A DNA stretch of 64,000 nucleotides from Cohnella abietis (lineage in GTDB: Bacteria; Bacillota; Bacilli; Paenibacillales; Paenibacillaceae), in assembly GCF_004295585.1 (NCBI RefSeq), contig NZ_AP019400.1:4128001-4192000 (forward strand), given 5' to 3'. Below the pieces are notes generated by a model. That model did not search any database and had not been told where the DNA came from. It saw nothing but the letters and a program-made list of their open reading frames with translations. Below, in pieces: positions 44,510 to 52,710 of this stretch (within the stretch, counting starts at the first letter, position 1; each line of letters starts with the position of its first letter). Made by a program: the position numbers and the translations under genes.

Positions 44510-44536
44510 AAAAAAGCAGCCCTTTGTTAGGCTGCT
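44510..44536 (-). terminator. Terminator of the AraC regulator gene
   Basis: Minus strand AGCAGCC-TAACAAA-GGGCTGCT followed by TTTTTTC, 41 bases after the AraC stop. It separates the regulator from the mnt promoter region. Confidence 0.8.
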
Positions 44537-44576
44537 TCCGCTACTTCTTAGTCTTCAATTCTATATCTCTTTCCTC

Positions 44577-45554
44577 TCATTTTCCCCATTGCCCTGGGTT
44601 GACGCCATATTTCTCCCGGAAAACGGAAGCGAAATGACTCGGGTTAGAATAGCCCGTTGCAATGGCTGCCTCATATACGCTAACTCGCTCCGTCTCCAGC
44701 AGAAGCAGTGCCTGCTCCATTCGCTTGTCGCGCAAATAACCAAATACCGTCGTACCGTAAAGCTCCTTAAACCCTGTTTTCAGCTTAAAATCACTAATTT
44801 CGGCCAATTGGGATAATTCAAGCAAGGAAGGCGGCTGATCCATCCGAGCCACAAGCATATCAGCAGCTGCGCGAATCTTATCTAAATCCGTACGGCGCAG
44901 TCCCTTCCCGCGTCTTGCGGTTGAACTAACATTGTCAAACAAGCATTTTTGGAGATAAATCGCTAGTAATTCCAGAGCTTTTCCCTCAATATACATTTTC
45001 CTTAAAGGCGGCTCATACGGACAATTCAACAATTGTCGGACAAGCAATTGCTCTGTGGGTTGAATCATTTGCTGATAAATTCGGACTGGTTCATTAGCCA
45101 GAATTCTCTTGATATCTAAACTAGCATCTCCACCTAATGTCTCAATCAGATCAATAAAGACCGATTCTTCCAGCCGAATTTCACATGCTAGCATCGGCTC
45201 ACCAGCTGAATAATACATCTCCGCATCCAAATGCTGCATGAAAGCAAGCTGGCAATGGTTATCACGGATATGAAGAGGCTTGCCAGACAAAGTAACATCG
45301 TTGTTGCCTTTTATCCAGAAGCTCAATTCGATCATTGGGATATCGGATTGAAAGCGAATCTTCTGTTTCTGATTTAGGTGACAATCTGCAATGACTAGCT
45401 CCATTCCGGGACGAAGCCTTGTACGTGTAATAGCCCCACTACCGATTAGTTCGGGGATCTCAATTCGATCTATTATTGGAGCATCAAGCGCATTCAATAT
45501 ATTTAAATACCGAGGATAGTGATCATGAAATTCATCATGTATCGAATCATTCAT
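44577..45554 (-). CDS. AraC family regulator, PchR/YbtA-like
   Basis: About 325 residues. The N-terminal ~210 residues match the sensing region of PchR-type siderophore regulators (PELIGSGAITRTRLRPGMEL, IELSFWIKGNNDVTLSGKPL, ACEIRLEESVFIDLIETLGG, KMYIEGKALELLAIYLQKCL). The C-terminal HTH pair is SLLELSQLAEISDFKLKTGF and SVYEAAIATGYSNPSHFASV ending FREKYGVNPGQW. ATG 45554 has GGAGGAT 6 bases upstream. Family members bind a ferric siderophore and activate uptake genes. A Fur-like box lies ~60 bp upstream. It probably controls the ECF/ABC operon 4 kb downstream. Confidence 0.88.
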   Translation of the reverse strand: MNDSIHDEFHDHYPRYLNILNALDAPIIDRIEIPELIGSGAITRTRLRPGMELVIADCHLNQKQKIRFQSDIPMIELSFWIKGNNDVTLSGKPLHIRDNHCQLAFMQHLDAEMYYSAGEPMLACEIRLEESVFIDLIETLGGDASLDIKRILANEPVRIYQQMIQPTEQLLVRQLLNCPYEPPLRKMYIEGKALELLAIYLQKCLFDNVSSTARRGKGLRRTDLDKIRAAADMLVARMDQPPSLLELSQLAEISDFKLKTGFKELYGTTVFGYLRDKRMEQALLLLETERVSVYEAAIATGYSNPSHFASVFREKYGVNPGQWGK

Positions 45555-45612
45555 TTTTCTATCCTCCACTGTCGTTTGTTTTACACTATTATTATCTTTA
45601 TAATACTCTTAT

Positions 45613-45627
45613 TGAGAACTATTATCA
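45613..45627 (-). promoter_or_regulatory. Fur-like box upstream of the AraC regulator
   Basis: TGATAATAGTTCTCA on the minus strand matches 12 of 14 positions of the 7-1-7 Fur consensus. A second TGATAAT half site lies 20 bp further upstream (around 45641-45647), so two Fur dimers could bind in tandem. Confidence 0.65.
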
Positions 45628-45652
45628 ATAAGGATTAAAGATTATCATTTAC

Positions 45653-45985
45653 TTAGCCCCAGAATAATCCTCTATTATCAAGTTCCACAATCTTTAATTG
45701 CTTTTCAAAATTCTCATCCGGCTCAATGTCTTCAACCAAATGCCAACGATCCTTACTGTCTTTCCAATAAACCTTCCATAGTTTGTCTTCAAACCTGAAT
45801 TGTGCTACTGGCAATTCCACTCGATGCCCAGGTACGAAGGATGGTCTATCTTGGACTAGTGTTAACGTGTCGCCTCTGAACTTATATTTAATCATCAATT
45901 CTTCTCTAAGATGTATTGGAATTTGTCTATCAATAAATTTATCTAGCACTTTTTCAAGTTTCTTCTTAGTGAAGGCGTCCAGCAC
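45653..45985 (-). CDS. DUF3024-family protein
   Basis: About 110 residues matching DUF3024: FTKKKLEKVLDKFIDRQIP, FRFEDKLWKVYWKDSKDRW, EPDENFEKQLKIVELDNRGL and a C-terminal FWG. I use the GTG at 45985, with GGAGTGAT 4 bases before it; a GTG at 45994 overlaps that site. Function unknown. Its promoter region abuts the Fur-boxed AraC promoter, but it reads away from it. Confidence 0.8.
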   Translation of the reverse strand: MLDAFTKKKLEKVLDKFIDRQIPIHLREELMIKYKFRGDTLTLVQDRPSFVPGHRVELPVAQFRFEDKLWKVYWKDSKDRWHLVEDIEPDENFEKQLKIVELDNRGLFWG

Positions 45986-45994
45986 TGGGATCAC

Positions 45995-46316
45995 TCCATA
46001 TCAATTGTTATCCGTTAATTCTGATAGAAAACGACAATTGTGTCAATTCGAACTTTCCGCTTATCTCGTTGCCAATCAGCCCGCTGGCGAGAATTAGTCG
46101 ACCGCACCGCTTAACTACTTCCCATACGTGCCTCAGTTGCACCATTTAGTCGGTACCTCCGCTTTACTCTGCCCCATACTTGCCTCAGCTGCCCCACTTA
46201 GTCGATACCTCCGCTTAACTCTACCCCTTGCTTGCCTCGGTTGCACCATTTAGTCGGCACCTCCGCTCAACTCTGCCCCATACTTGCCTCAATAGCACCA
46301 ATTAGTCGTAAAAGCC
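45995..46316. repeat. Intergenic region with 52-bp tandem repeats, four copies
   Basis: GCCTC(A/G) within CATACTTGCCTCAGTTGCACC recurs at 46130, 46182, 46234 and 46286, exactly 52 bp apart, with TTAGTCGGTACCTCCGCTTA between. The units are contiguous and ~80-90% alike, spanning about 46100-46312. No gene is supported here. Confidence 0.88.
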
Positions 46317-46940
46317 TCATAAATCCGCACCCTTTCGCGGCTTTATTAGCAAATAAATAATAATTACTGGGATAAGGTTTATTGCAACCGATGGTATATA
46401 AAAAAAGGATCCCGTCTTAAGATGAAATTCACTTACAATACCGAACTTCATCTGAAAAATCCATCCATAAAAAAATTGAACCGACAAATGCGCTCCTGCC
46501 ACAAATGAGAAGTATATTCCCCTTACAAAAAAATGAGGTGCCTGCAAAAACTGAATAAATATCGAAAGCCTTTTCCCCATCTTGTCTTCCTTCAATAATA
46601 GCAAACCCGCTAAAATCGAAATCAAATATAACAATATAAAAAGGATGAAATAAGTGGTAGTCACTGCGTTGTCCAATATTTCTTCTCTTTTACCACCAAA
46701 AATAATTAGGAGTAACCCCACTATCCCTCCAATAATTTCATACCAGCCTATTATTTTATGTACATTTAATTCACTTTCACTTTTATTTGTCAATCTATCA
46801 AATTCATTGTTTCTATATTCTAAAGAACAGAAGAAGCAATACCCAGGAATTTCGGGGTCATGGCATTCACCGCAAAGCTCTTTACGACAACTCTTACATT
46901 GAACCTCCGAGCTCATTTCCGGATGAAAATAACAATTCAT
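46317..46940 (-). CDS. Membrane protein with N-terminal B-box-like zinc finger
   Basis: 207 residues. Residues 1-40 (CYFHPEMSSEVQCKSCRKEL, CGECHDPEIPGYCFFCSLEY) have the Cys/His spacing of a B-box-type zinc finger, often found at the start of uncharacterised Firmicute membrane proteins. Four to five hydrophobic helices follow (EIIGGIVGLLLIIFGG, YFILFILLYLISILAGLLLL). Function unknown. GGGGGAAGAT precedes the ATG. Confidence 0.75.
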   Translation of the reverse strand: MNCYFHPEMSSEVQCKSCRKELCGECHDPEIPGYCFFCSLEYRNNEFDRLTNKSESELNVHKIIGWYEIIGGIVGLLLIIFGGKREEILDNAVTTTYFILFILLYLISILAGLLLLKEDKMGKRLSIFIQFLQAPHFFVRGIYFSFVAGAHLSVQFFYGWIFQMKFGIVSEFHLKTGSFFYIPSVAINLIPVIIIYLLIKPRKGADL

Positions 46941-47002
46941 ATATCTTCCCCCTCAACTATGAATCATTATTTAAGATATTAAGATGTACCTTCAGAAATA
47001 AC

Positions 47003-47044
47003 AAAAACGATTACCCCAGAGAGATGCTCTTGGTGTAATCGTTT
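47003..47044 (-). terminator. Terminator of the MerR gene
   Basis: Minus strand AACGATTACACCA pairs with TGGGGTAATCGTT and is followed by TTTGTTATT. Confidence 0.75.
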
Positions 47045-47059
47045 GTGTGGCTGCTTGTA

Positions 47060-47389
47060 TTATGGCGTAGAATTTTGTGCTGATAGCCGGGCAAAAACCT
47101 CGTTAATCGTCTTCATACGTTCCTCCACCTTGCGGGCGGCGGCATCCAGCGTGTACCCGTCATCGAGCAGATCTTTAACAAGTAACACCTTTTTAATATT
47201 CAAATAATCATATTTTCTAGTCGTGCCTTCGCCTTCCTTGACTGATTGTATAATCCCTTTGTCTTCCCAATAGCGAATTTGACGTTGGGGAACACCGCTA
47301 ATATCCGCGACTTCGCCGATTCCTACGATCAGTTTTCTCAACAAATCAAAATCCATTAACACATTGTCTGCCGACGTTGGCTCGCTCAA
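47060..47389 (-). CDS. MerR family regulator
   Basis: 109 residues. MerR winged helix: IGEVADISGVPQRQIRYWED, KGIIQSVKEGEGTTRKYDYL, VLLVKDLLDDGYTLDAAARK. The dimerisation helix is short and no metal-binding cysteines are present, so it probably senses an organic ligand or works without one. The TTG start at 47389 has GAGGGG about 6 bases upstream. Divergent from the tautomerase/MFS operon it likely controls. Confidence 0.87.
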   Translation of the reverse strand: MSEPTSADNVLMDFDLLRKLIVGIGEVADISGVPQRQIRYWEDKGIIQSVKEGEGTTRKYDYLNIKKVLLVKDLLDDGYTLDAAARKVEERMKTINEVFARLSAQNSTP

Positions 47390-47468
47390 GTAAATCCCCT
47401 CTTCTCGGTATAAGCTCTTAGTAATATTTTACGCGATTTGAATATTTCTCTCAACACAAATAAACATA

Positions 47469-47516
47469 TTGACAACGATTGTAGATTTGTTACAATTTGG
47501 GTAGGTTGGCGCCAAC
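47469..47516 (+). promoter_or_regulatory. Promoter and operator of the tautomerase/MFS operon
   Basis: TTGACA at 47469-47474 and TACAAT at 47491-47496 with a 16-bp spacer form a sigma-A promoter. Just downstream GTTGGCGCCAAC (47505-47516) is a perfect 12-bp palindrome, a candidate operator near the start of transcription. Confidence 0.65.
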
Positions 47517-47552
47517 GTAAAAATAAAACAATTACTAAGGAGAGAACCGACT

Positions 47553-47780
47553 ATGCCAGTTATTCAAGTCGATCATTGGGTAGGCTTTAGCGATGAACAG
47601 AAGAAACAATGGATCACAGCGCTTACTGATACAACTCATAATTTGTTCCAAATTCCTACGGATAAAATAACGGTCATTTTACGGGAGACTGAATTAGGTA
47701 ACTGGGGGAACGGCGGCGTAGTTGCTTCTGATCCTGACTTCCTGAACAAGAGCCGGGCAGCTGCAACGGAAACAAAATAA
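47553..47780 (+). CDS. 4-oxalocrotonate tautomerase family protein
   Basis: 75 residues. The catalytic N-terminal proline follows the start Met (PVIQVDHWVGFSDEQKKQWI), with the rest matching small tautomerases (IPTDKITVILRETELGNWGN). AAGGAGAG lies 8 bases before ATG 47553. These enzymes use Pro1 as general base. It is directly followed by an MFS gene whose GTG begins right after this stop. Confidence 0.88.
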   Translation: MPVIQVDHWVGFSDEQKKQWITALTDTTHNLFQIPTDKITVILRETELGNWGNGGVVASDPDFLNKSRAAATETK

Positions 47781-48989
47781 GTGAACGCAAAGGGACTTGT
47801 TATTCTGATTTGGTGCAGCCTGACTGTCGTTTCCAATGTGTATGTTACCATCCCAATCGCGCAAACGATTGCACAGGCATGGGAAAACAGCAATGGTTCC
47901 GCAGGTTGGATTGGAAGTTCGTTCACTATTGCCTATGCCGCGGGTTTCCTGTTATTGGGCCCGTTAGCCGAACGTATTGGACATCATCGTATGATGCTAT
48001 ATGGTCTTCTAGCATTAGCTATAACGACTTCACTAGCAGGCTTTGCAAACAGCTTCTCTCTGTTTGTCTCATTGCGCGTCGCTCAAGGGCTTGCAGCATC
48101 TATGTTCGCCCCGTCCGTGCTTAATTATGTAGCTGCGAACTTCCAAGCCGATCGCCGAACAACGGCGATCGGCTTCATCAGCACCGGCTTTCTTATCGCA
48201 GGAATTGTCGGTCAGCTTTACAGCGGCTTCATTGCAGAACATTTTGGCTGGAGGATCGTATTTTTCGGATTGGGGGCCGTTTATTTACTCTCATCCATTT
48301 TACTTGGAAAATATATTCAGAATAATAAGGACAACGCACTTAGTACGCTTAATCAAACTGCGCCTGCACCCTTGCATCAACAGATTAATGCTCTAATAAA
48401 GAACCGGGCGCTTCTCGTTTGCTACGCAATTACTTTTACCGTTCTTCTTAGCTTCGTCGGAATGTATACTGCACTTAACATCAATCTTAGCCAATCACCC
48501 AACACACTATCCTCCAATCAATTCTTTTCCTTTAGAGCAGCAGGTGTAATTGGGATGGTGCTTTCTCCGTTTGCAGGTGTCCTGAGTCGTAGATGGAGTG
48601 TGTTTACTTTACTTAGAACTGGAATTTTGCTCTCAATAGTTGGGCTTCTAGGGATTTTTTCCGTCCAAAGCTTACCTTTATTAGTTGGAGCTAGTGTCAT
48701 TTTCGTAGCCGGGGTTTCACTTCAAATCCCTTCCTTAATCTCAGTGGTTGGGCAATTAGCAGTTCCTTACCGATCAGCGGGCATTACACTTTACTCCTTC
48801 GTTTTGTTCTGTGGAGCATCCATTGGCCCCCTATTTTCGCTTCAACTGCTCAAGCTATCCAACTCAAATATCATTTTCTTAGCCTTAGCAGCATTGCTGG
48901 CGATTGCCTTTGGTTTATCCTTTCTTGTGGGCACACGACACATAGCAAATAATGCAGCCTCATTAAAAAGCCGTACGGTGAAAGTTTAA
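47781..48989 (+). CDS. MFS transporter (drug/metabolite efflux type)
   Basis: 402 residues and about 12 helices. MFS motif A-like LLGPLAERIGHHRMMLYGLL after helix 2 and LRVAQGLAASMFAPSVLNYV in helix 4, with a mid-loop FRAAGVIGMVLSPFAGVLSRR. It resembles YgaY/arabinose-efflux-type permeases. The GTG start abuts the tautomerase stop, so translation is coupled. Probably exports a compound that the divergent MerR protein responds to. Confidence 0.88.
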   Translation: MNAKGLVILIWCSLTVVSNVYVTIPIAQTIAQAWENSNGSAGWIGSSFTIAYAAGFLLLGPLAERIGHHRMMLYGLLALAITTSLAGFANSFSLFVSLRVAQGLAASMFAPSVLNYVAANFQADRRTTAIGFISTGFLIAGIVGQLYSGFIAEHFGWRIVFFGLGAVYLLSSILLGKYIQNNKDNALSTLNQTAPAPLHQQINALIKNRALLVCYAITFTVLLSFVGMYTALNINLSQSPNTLSSNQFFSFRAAGVIGMVLSPFAGVLSRRWSVFTLLRTGILLSIVGLLGIFSVQSLPLLVGASVIFVAGVSLQIPSLISVVGQLAVPYRSAGITLYSFVLFCGASIGPLFSLQLLKLSNSNIIFLALAALLAIAFGLSFLVGTRHIANNAASLKSRTVKV

Positions 48990-49018
48990 GCGATGCGCCC
49001 AGATACCCATACTGACGT

Positions 49019-49061
49019 GAAAAAGCATCTGCGACTCGTGAGAGCTGTAGATGCTTTTTTT
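49019..49061. terminator. Terminator after the MFS gene
   Basis: AAAAAGCATCTGC pairs with GTAGATGCTTTTTTT around an inner hairpin. Strong T-run on the plus strand. Confidence 0.82.
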
Positions 49062-49097
49062 ACACCGTATTTAGATTTAGATGGGCCCTAACATTCT

Positions 49098-49412
49098 TCA
49101 ATTATTATTGAATTGGGTCTCGTCAAAGACACTTAAAAGGTAAACCCTCAAACGAAAAACCTCTGTCATTATATCCCCTCTATAATTCACATAGTGGGCA
49201 TGCAATACCATTGTGCTAAACAAATAAAATAGTTTTCCAACGAAAGATCGAGGTAATAGGGTTTGATCTTTAATTTGTTTTCTGTAATCACTTAATAGAT
49301 CATTTAAACTATTAATTGCCGAATAATCTATTGTTTTTTCTATTTTCAAGTCTACAATAATCTTATGAATAACAGGCTCCATCTGTTTTTCTAGTAACTG
49401 TATGTCAGTCAT
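49098..49412 (-). CDS. Hypothetical protein
   Basis: 104 residues, mostly helical (MEPVIHKIIVDLKIEKTIDY, SFVGKLFYLFSTMVLHAHYV). Not recognised. It lies 16 bases downstream of a lipoprotein gene in an AT-rich string of small minus-strand genes, many of which look like toxin-immunity genes. Confidence 0.65.
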   Translation of the reverse strand: MTDIQLLEKQMEPVIHKIIVDLKIEKTIDYSAINSLNDLLSDYRKQIKDQTLLPRSFVGKLFYLFSTMVLHAHYVNYRGDIMTEVFRLRVYLLSVFDETQFNNN

Positions 49413-49427
49413 TGTATATACCTCGAG

Positions 49428-50039
49428 TTACTCTCCATCGAATTTCTGTTCTTTATCGGCTCGATATGAATTGTAATCAATGGATATGTATTTAACATCC
49501 TTGCTTTCATTATTAATTACAAAATCAATAAATTTATCCCCGTATGTATAACGTAGTGCTTCAACGCCTTCATATGGCTTGGATCTCGAATGAGGCTCAC
49601 CATATTTATTTATTACACTTTCGTAGGAATCCCCTGCCTTAATCCCTCTATGTGTCTCTAAAGTGTATAAGTCGGCAAATACTAGATAGGTTTCTTTTAT
49701 GTTTGTTAAATACACCAGTCGTAATTTAATATCTTCACTGTTTGGGTATTCAACCTGCCATCTTCTTGAGTTACTATCGCCACTAATGAAGCCATTGTGG
49801 TTATCCTCAAAGTTTTCACCCGATCCTAGAAGTAATCTAATCCAGTCAACATTTACATTGTCATTTATTTCTACTGAATAATACTTAAAACTAAAATCTT
49901 CGTCTTTTAGCGCTTCTACACTAGGTGATTGATTTGAGCAGCTCACTATTCCTAAAAAGAGTAGGACAAAGAATAAGACCCTCGCTATTTTCCCAGCATT
50001 AGTAATTAATATCTCTTGCTTATTAAGTGAATTTCCCAT
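49428..50039 (-). CDS. Hypothetical lipoprotein
   Basis: 203 residues. Hydrophobic helix with lipobox FLGIVSC near residue 35, preceded by an unusually long polar N-terminus. The C-terminal part GIKAGDSYESVINKYGEPHS resembles the small BamE/SmpA-like fold found in Firmicute lipoproteins. Surface-exposed; function unknown. It is 4 bases downstream of the DUF6933 gene. Confidence 0.7.
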   Translation of the reverse strand: MGNSLNKQEILITNAGKIARVLFFVLLFLGIVSCSNQSPSVEALKDEDFSFKYYSVEINDNVNVDWIRLLLGSGENFEDNHNGFISGDSNSRRWQVEYPNSEDIKLRLVYLTNIKETYLVFADLYTLETHRGIKAGDSYESVINKYGEPHSRSKPYEGVEALRYTYGDKFIDFVINNESKDVKYISIDYNSYRADKEQKFDGE

Positions 50040-50043
50040 TATA

Positions 50044-50568
50044 TCATCCTTTCAAATCAGCTGGACCAAAATAGTTATTCAGAGTCTCTTTCATGTAATC
50101 ATTTGGAAATATATTCAGCTTTACAACTGGACATTTGTTATTATTTTTATTAAGTTCGACGATATTCATCTCTTTGATTGGTAAAAATTTTCCCACTATA
50201 ATTTCAGTCATTTTGACCACATCAACCATTGAACCTATGACACTTCTATCATTCGTCTTGGCAAACTTTATATGATCTATCCTGCTCACGTACTTACTAA
50301 TTATAGAATCCTCTACTCCCTCCGCTCTTAAGTTCTCCACAAGTGAATTAATAAATATCTCATTAAATCTCTTAAAATGTTCTTTCTTTACGCCAAATAA
50401 AATAAAGCCATATCTGGTTTTATTATTAATAACAATCAAATTATTCTTTCTCTCCAGACGGAATATATTTGCATGCCACTTAAACAATTCATCAATTGAC
50501 TCATCATTTTGTTCTTCAATAAAAGAGCTAACTTCAAAAAGCTTCTTTGTGCATGAGATGGTTATCAT
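50044..50568 (-). CDS. DUF6933-like protein
   Basis: 174 residues. ISCTKKLFEV, FKWHANIFRLERKNNLIVIN and GVKKEHFKRFNEIFINSLVE match the DUF6933 pattern I remember (W-H-A-N with R-x-x-R/K then a strand). Function unknown. First of a three-gene minus-strand run with the lipoprotein and the helical protein. Confidence 0.7.
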   Translation of the reverse strand: MITISCTKKLFEVSSFIEEQNDESIDELFKWHANIFRLERKNNLIVINNKTRYGFILFGVKKEHFKRFNEIFINSLVENLRAEGVEDSIISKYVSRIDHIKFAKTNDRSVIGSMVDVVKMTEIIVGKFLPIKEMNIVELNKNNNKCPVVKLNIFPNDYMKETLNNYFGPADLKG

Positions 50569-50624
50569 TATTTAAGTCCCTTCACAGTCTATATCGGTTT
50601 TACTATCTTACAAGTTCTCGCTCA

Positions 50625-50975
50625 CTATAACGGATTATCACATTTCCAATCAACATCAAGCAAAACAATATCGTTCAAATACTTACTTACGATTTCTTCT
50701 AAAGCTTCGATCCCAACAATTCCTATAACATGAATGGAGTTGGTGAGCTCATCATCTGAAACATCCCAATCATTTTCTATATATTCATCAGGGACTTCAT
50801 ATTTCCTTAACCAAAAAACCATAGTAGTAGGATTAGAGGTGTTAATATAAAGATTACTTCCCACTGCGCTCACTGTCAAAAATGAACGTGTTTCCTCATG
50901 GGAGCTTGAAAGTTCACAGGATAGTGTATTGCCTATGATCAGGTTATTTATTTTTGTGGTGCTAAATTTATTTAT
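50625..50975 (-). CDS. Hypothetical protein, apparent ATA start
   Basis: Up to 116 residues. A TTG at 50879 has no ribosome binding site, while the frame continues upstream with sensible sequence (INKFSTTKINNLIIG, CELSSSHEETRSFLTVSAVG) to an ATA at 50973-50975, with GGTGGTGAG 6 bases before it. The original ATG may have mutated to ATA. The body contains STTMV-type strands and acidic EYIENDWDVSDDELT. It resembles an immunity protein in size and composition only. Confidence 0.55.
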   Translation of the reverse strand: MNKFSTTKINNLIIGNTLSCELSSSHEETRSFLTVSAVGSNLYINTSNPTTMVFWLRKYEVPDEYIENDWDVSDDELTNSIHVIGIVGIEALEEIVSKYLNDIVLLDVDWKCDNPL

Positions 50976-51034
50976 TGTGACTCACCACCCGGAATAATTG
51001 AATCTGCTTTTATAGGTATTAAAGTGTTGACTAG

Positions 51035-51145
51035 GGATAAAAAAAAGACAACTAAGTTTCCAGTTACAACCAATTATATCATCCTACTTACCTGTTATGT
51101 AATACTCGTAGTAGACCCTCGTTTAGTCTGCTATTTGCGCACAGA
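51035..51145 (-). pseudogene. Fragment related to the pseudogene at 53097-53525
   Basis: Minus-strand reading gives TRVYYEYYITGK, stop TAG, DDIIGCNWK. The pseudogene at 53.1-53.5 kb reads MMFYTNTG, stop, INDIIGGNWKKF at the corresponding place. The DNA shares an ATGATATAATTGGT core. It is a short, broken copy of the same unknown gene family. Confidence 0.5.
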
Positions 51146-51214
51146 ATGCCTGTCATACAGTTCATGCAAAGTTTGATTTCTAAATTTACTTTGAAGTCTA
51201 AAGGTACTGCCTTC

Positions 51215-51526
51215 TTAATTTCTAAACACCAAGCGCTCAATTAATTTGAATAATCTTGGTTTGTAAGCAATACTTGTTGCAATGCCAGGCCAATCGGTAA
51301 GGCCCCTTTTTTCTAATTCACTGAGCACGGTAGAATACGACCTTTGTTCTTGTAAATCCCTTCCACCCTTGTTCTTACTAAAATACGACAAACATGACAC
51401 ATTCTTACATTTCAAACAATCTATTTCAGCGGAAGTAGCATCAAAATACAACTCGTTCTCACAGTTCGGGCAATAAATTGTATGTTTCAAATAAAGTTTC
51501 TTTAACAGCCTCAGCAGCTTACTCAC
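51215..51526 (-). CDS. Hypothetical zinc-ribbon protein
   Basis: 103 residues. CPNCENELYFDATSAEIDCL followed by KC and SCLSYF forms a zinc-ribbon-like Cys arrangement at ~18-45. The C-terminal half (SYSTVLSELEKRGLTDWPGI) is helical. Not recognised. GTG 51526 overlaps a GGGGTGA ribosome site poorly, so the start is uncertain. Confidence 0.6.
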   Translation of the reverse strand: MSKLLRLLKKLYLKHTIYCPNCENELYFDATSAEIDCLKCKNVSCLSYFSKNKGGRDLQEQRSYSTVLSELEKRGLTDWPGIATSIAYKPRLFKLIERLVFRN

Positions 51527-51549
51527 CCCGCTTAATTCTAAAAGAACCT

Positions 51550-51873
51550 TTAGAACATTTTGACACTTGTTGAACTAGTAGAAGTGCCCCAATTATAATG
51601 CCACGATTCCCATTTGATTTTTCTTTGTTTAACGTCGATCTTAATTTCCCACTTTTGTAAAACCAGGAGAACTAATAAAATGAATATTACTCCTATTACA
51701 ATAGATACATAACTACTGAACTTGTATCTTTTTATTGCTGACTTTGATGGTTTTTTCTTTTGGGTATTAGTTGCAGTCATTCTATAAGATAACTCAGGAT
51801 TAAATACCCCAATTAGCCCTGGTATAATTAGAATGACAAACGCAAAACATGAGAAAAGAATTCTGTCACCCAT
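51550..51873 (-). CDS. Small membrane protein, DUF6199-like
   Basis: 107 residues. Two hydrophobic helices (LFSCFAFVILIIPGLIGVF and YVSIVIGVIFILLVLLVL) around NPELSYRMTATN, the layout of DUF6199 small membrane proteins common in Paenibacillus. C-terminal tail polar. GGAGGG precedes the ATG. A second protein of this type is at 60829-61056. Confidence 0.65.
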   Translation of the reverse strand: MGDRILFSCFAFVILIIPGLIGVFNPELSYRMTATNTQKKKPSKSAIKRYKFSSYVSIVIGVIFILLVLLVLQKWEIKIDVKQRKIKWESWHYNWGTSTSSTSVKMF

Positions 51874-52150
51874 TTATTTCCCTCCTAAATGATAATTCTT
51901 GATAGCGCAACGGTTAACTAGGTGCTGCGTTAATTGTTGTCTGAAATAATATTACCTTCGGTATCGTACTATGGAAGTTCTCCTACAACACCGATACTCC
52001 CTCCGGCTTCCCCATTTACGCCATAACATTGTCAACTGCCCATCTTGCATTTTGTCACATTCATAGGACTTTTGAACAATAGGATTAGCTTTGTACGCAC
52101 CGTTACACTTCAGTCATATAAATTTGTGGAAAAATTCTCTTAGCTAAACA
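51874..52150. other. Intergenic region with possible gene debris
   Basis: About 275 bases. One minus-strand frame gives CYGVNGEAGGSIGVVGELP, a stop and YDTEGNIISDNN, which looks protein-like and may be a decayed toxin or surface-protein end. There is no intact gene. Confidence 0.3.
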
Positions 52151-52429
52151 CTATTGTGTTTTTTTAATTCCAGAAATATGGCCATCCCTAACAATGAAAG
52201 TACAATAATTACCGATTATAATTTTTTCCCAATCTAGTTTATCAATTTTTATATGTTCATTTTTCCTGGATTTACTGGTCACTTCAATATAATACTCATC
52301 TTTTTCTTTGTATTTACTAATGACCTGTCTAGTTGTTTCGACTAGTGGTCCCTTATCTCCGTAATATCCGTTGCAAGAAGTAAGAAACAATATAGTAATT
52401 ACGACCACACTAATAACCAATTTTTTCAT
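52151..52429 (-). CDS. Small hypothetical lipoprotein
   Basis: 92 residues. Signal peptide KKLVISVVVITILFLTSC with lipobox, then a ~70-residue domain (TRQVISKYKEKDEYYIEVTS, IGNYCTFIVRDGHISGIKK). Likely membrane-anchored outside the cell. No family recognised. Confidence 0.7.
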   Translation of the reverse strand: MKKLVISVVVITILFLTSCNGYYGDKGPLVETTRQVISKYKEKDEYYIEVTSKSRKNEHIKIDKLDWEKIIIGNYCTFIVRDGHISGIKKTQ

Positions 52430-52541
52430 TTTCCCTCACAGCCCCCTTAGAATTATCCCAAACAAATGATGCACTGTCTTCTCATCTCAAAAAATATTAA
52501 TTGTAATTAATCTAAACTACTCTCTCCATACGTATCCTAGT

Positions 52542-52690
52542 TTATAAACCGTTCACTTCGGATAAAAAATGATGGCAACTTACAGTTTCGGATACGTCTA
52601 ATATGACTTGAATAATATAGTCTCTATCAGAATCCTGTTTCGTATTACCGTCTTCTTGCACCATGCTTAGAATTTTCTCGGCAGACTTCA
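52542..52690 (-). pseudogene. C-terminal gene fragment
   Basis: Minus strand reads LKSAEKILSMVQEDGNTKQD, SDRDYIIQVILDVSETVSCH, HFLSEVNGL and a stop at 52542-52544. It has clear protein character but no start, and its upstream side runs directly into a group II intron-like hairpin at 52711-52760. It looks like the surviving end of an immunity-type gene cut by intron insertion or decay. Confidence 0.5.
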
Positions 52691-52710
52691 AGGAACAAGG
52701 ACTATAAAGA

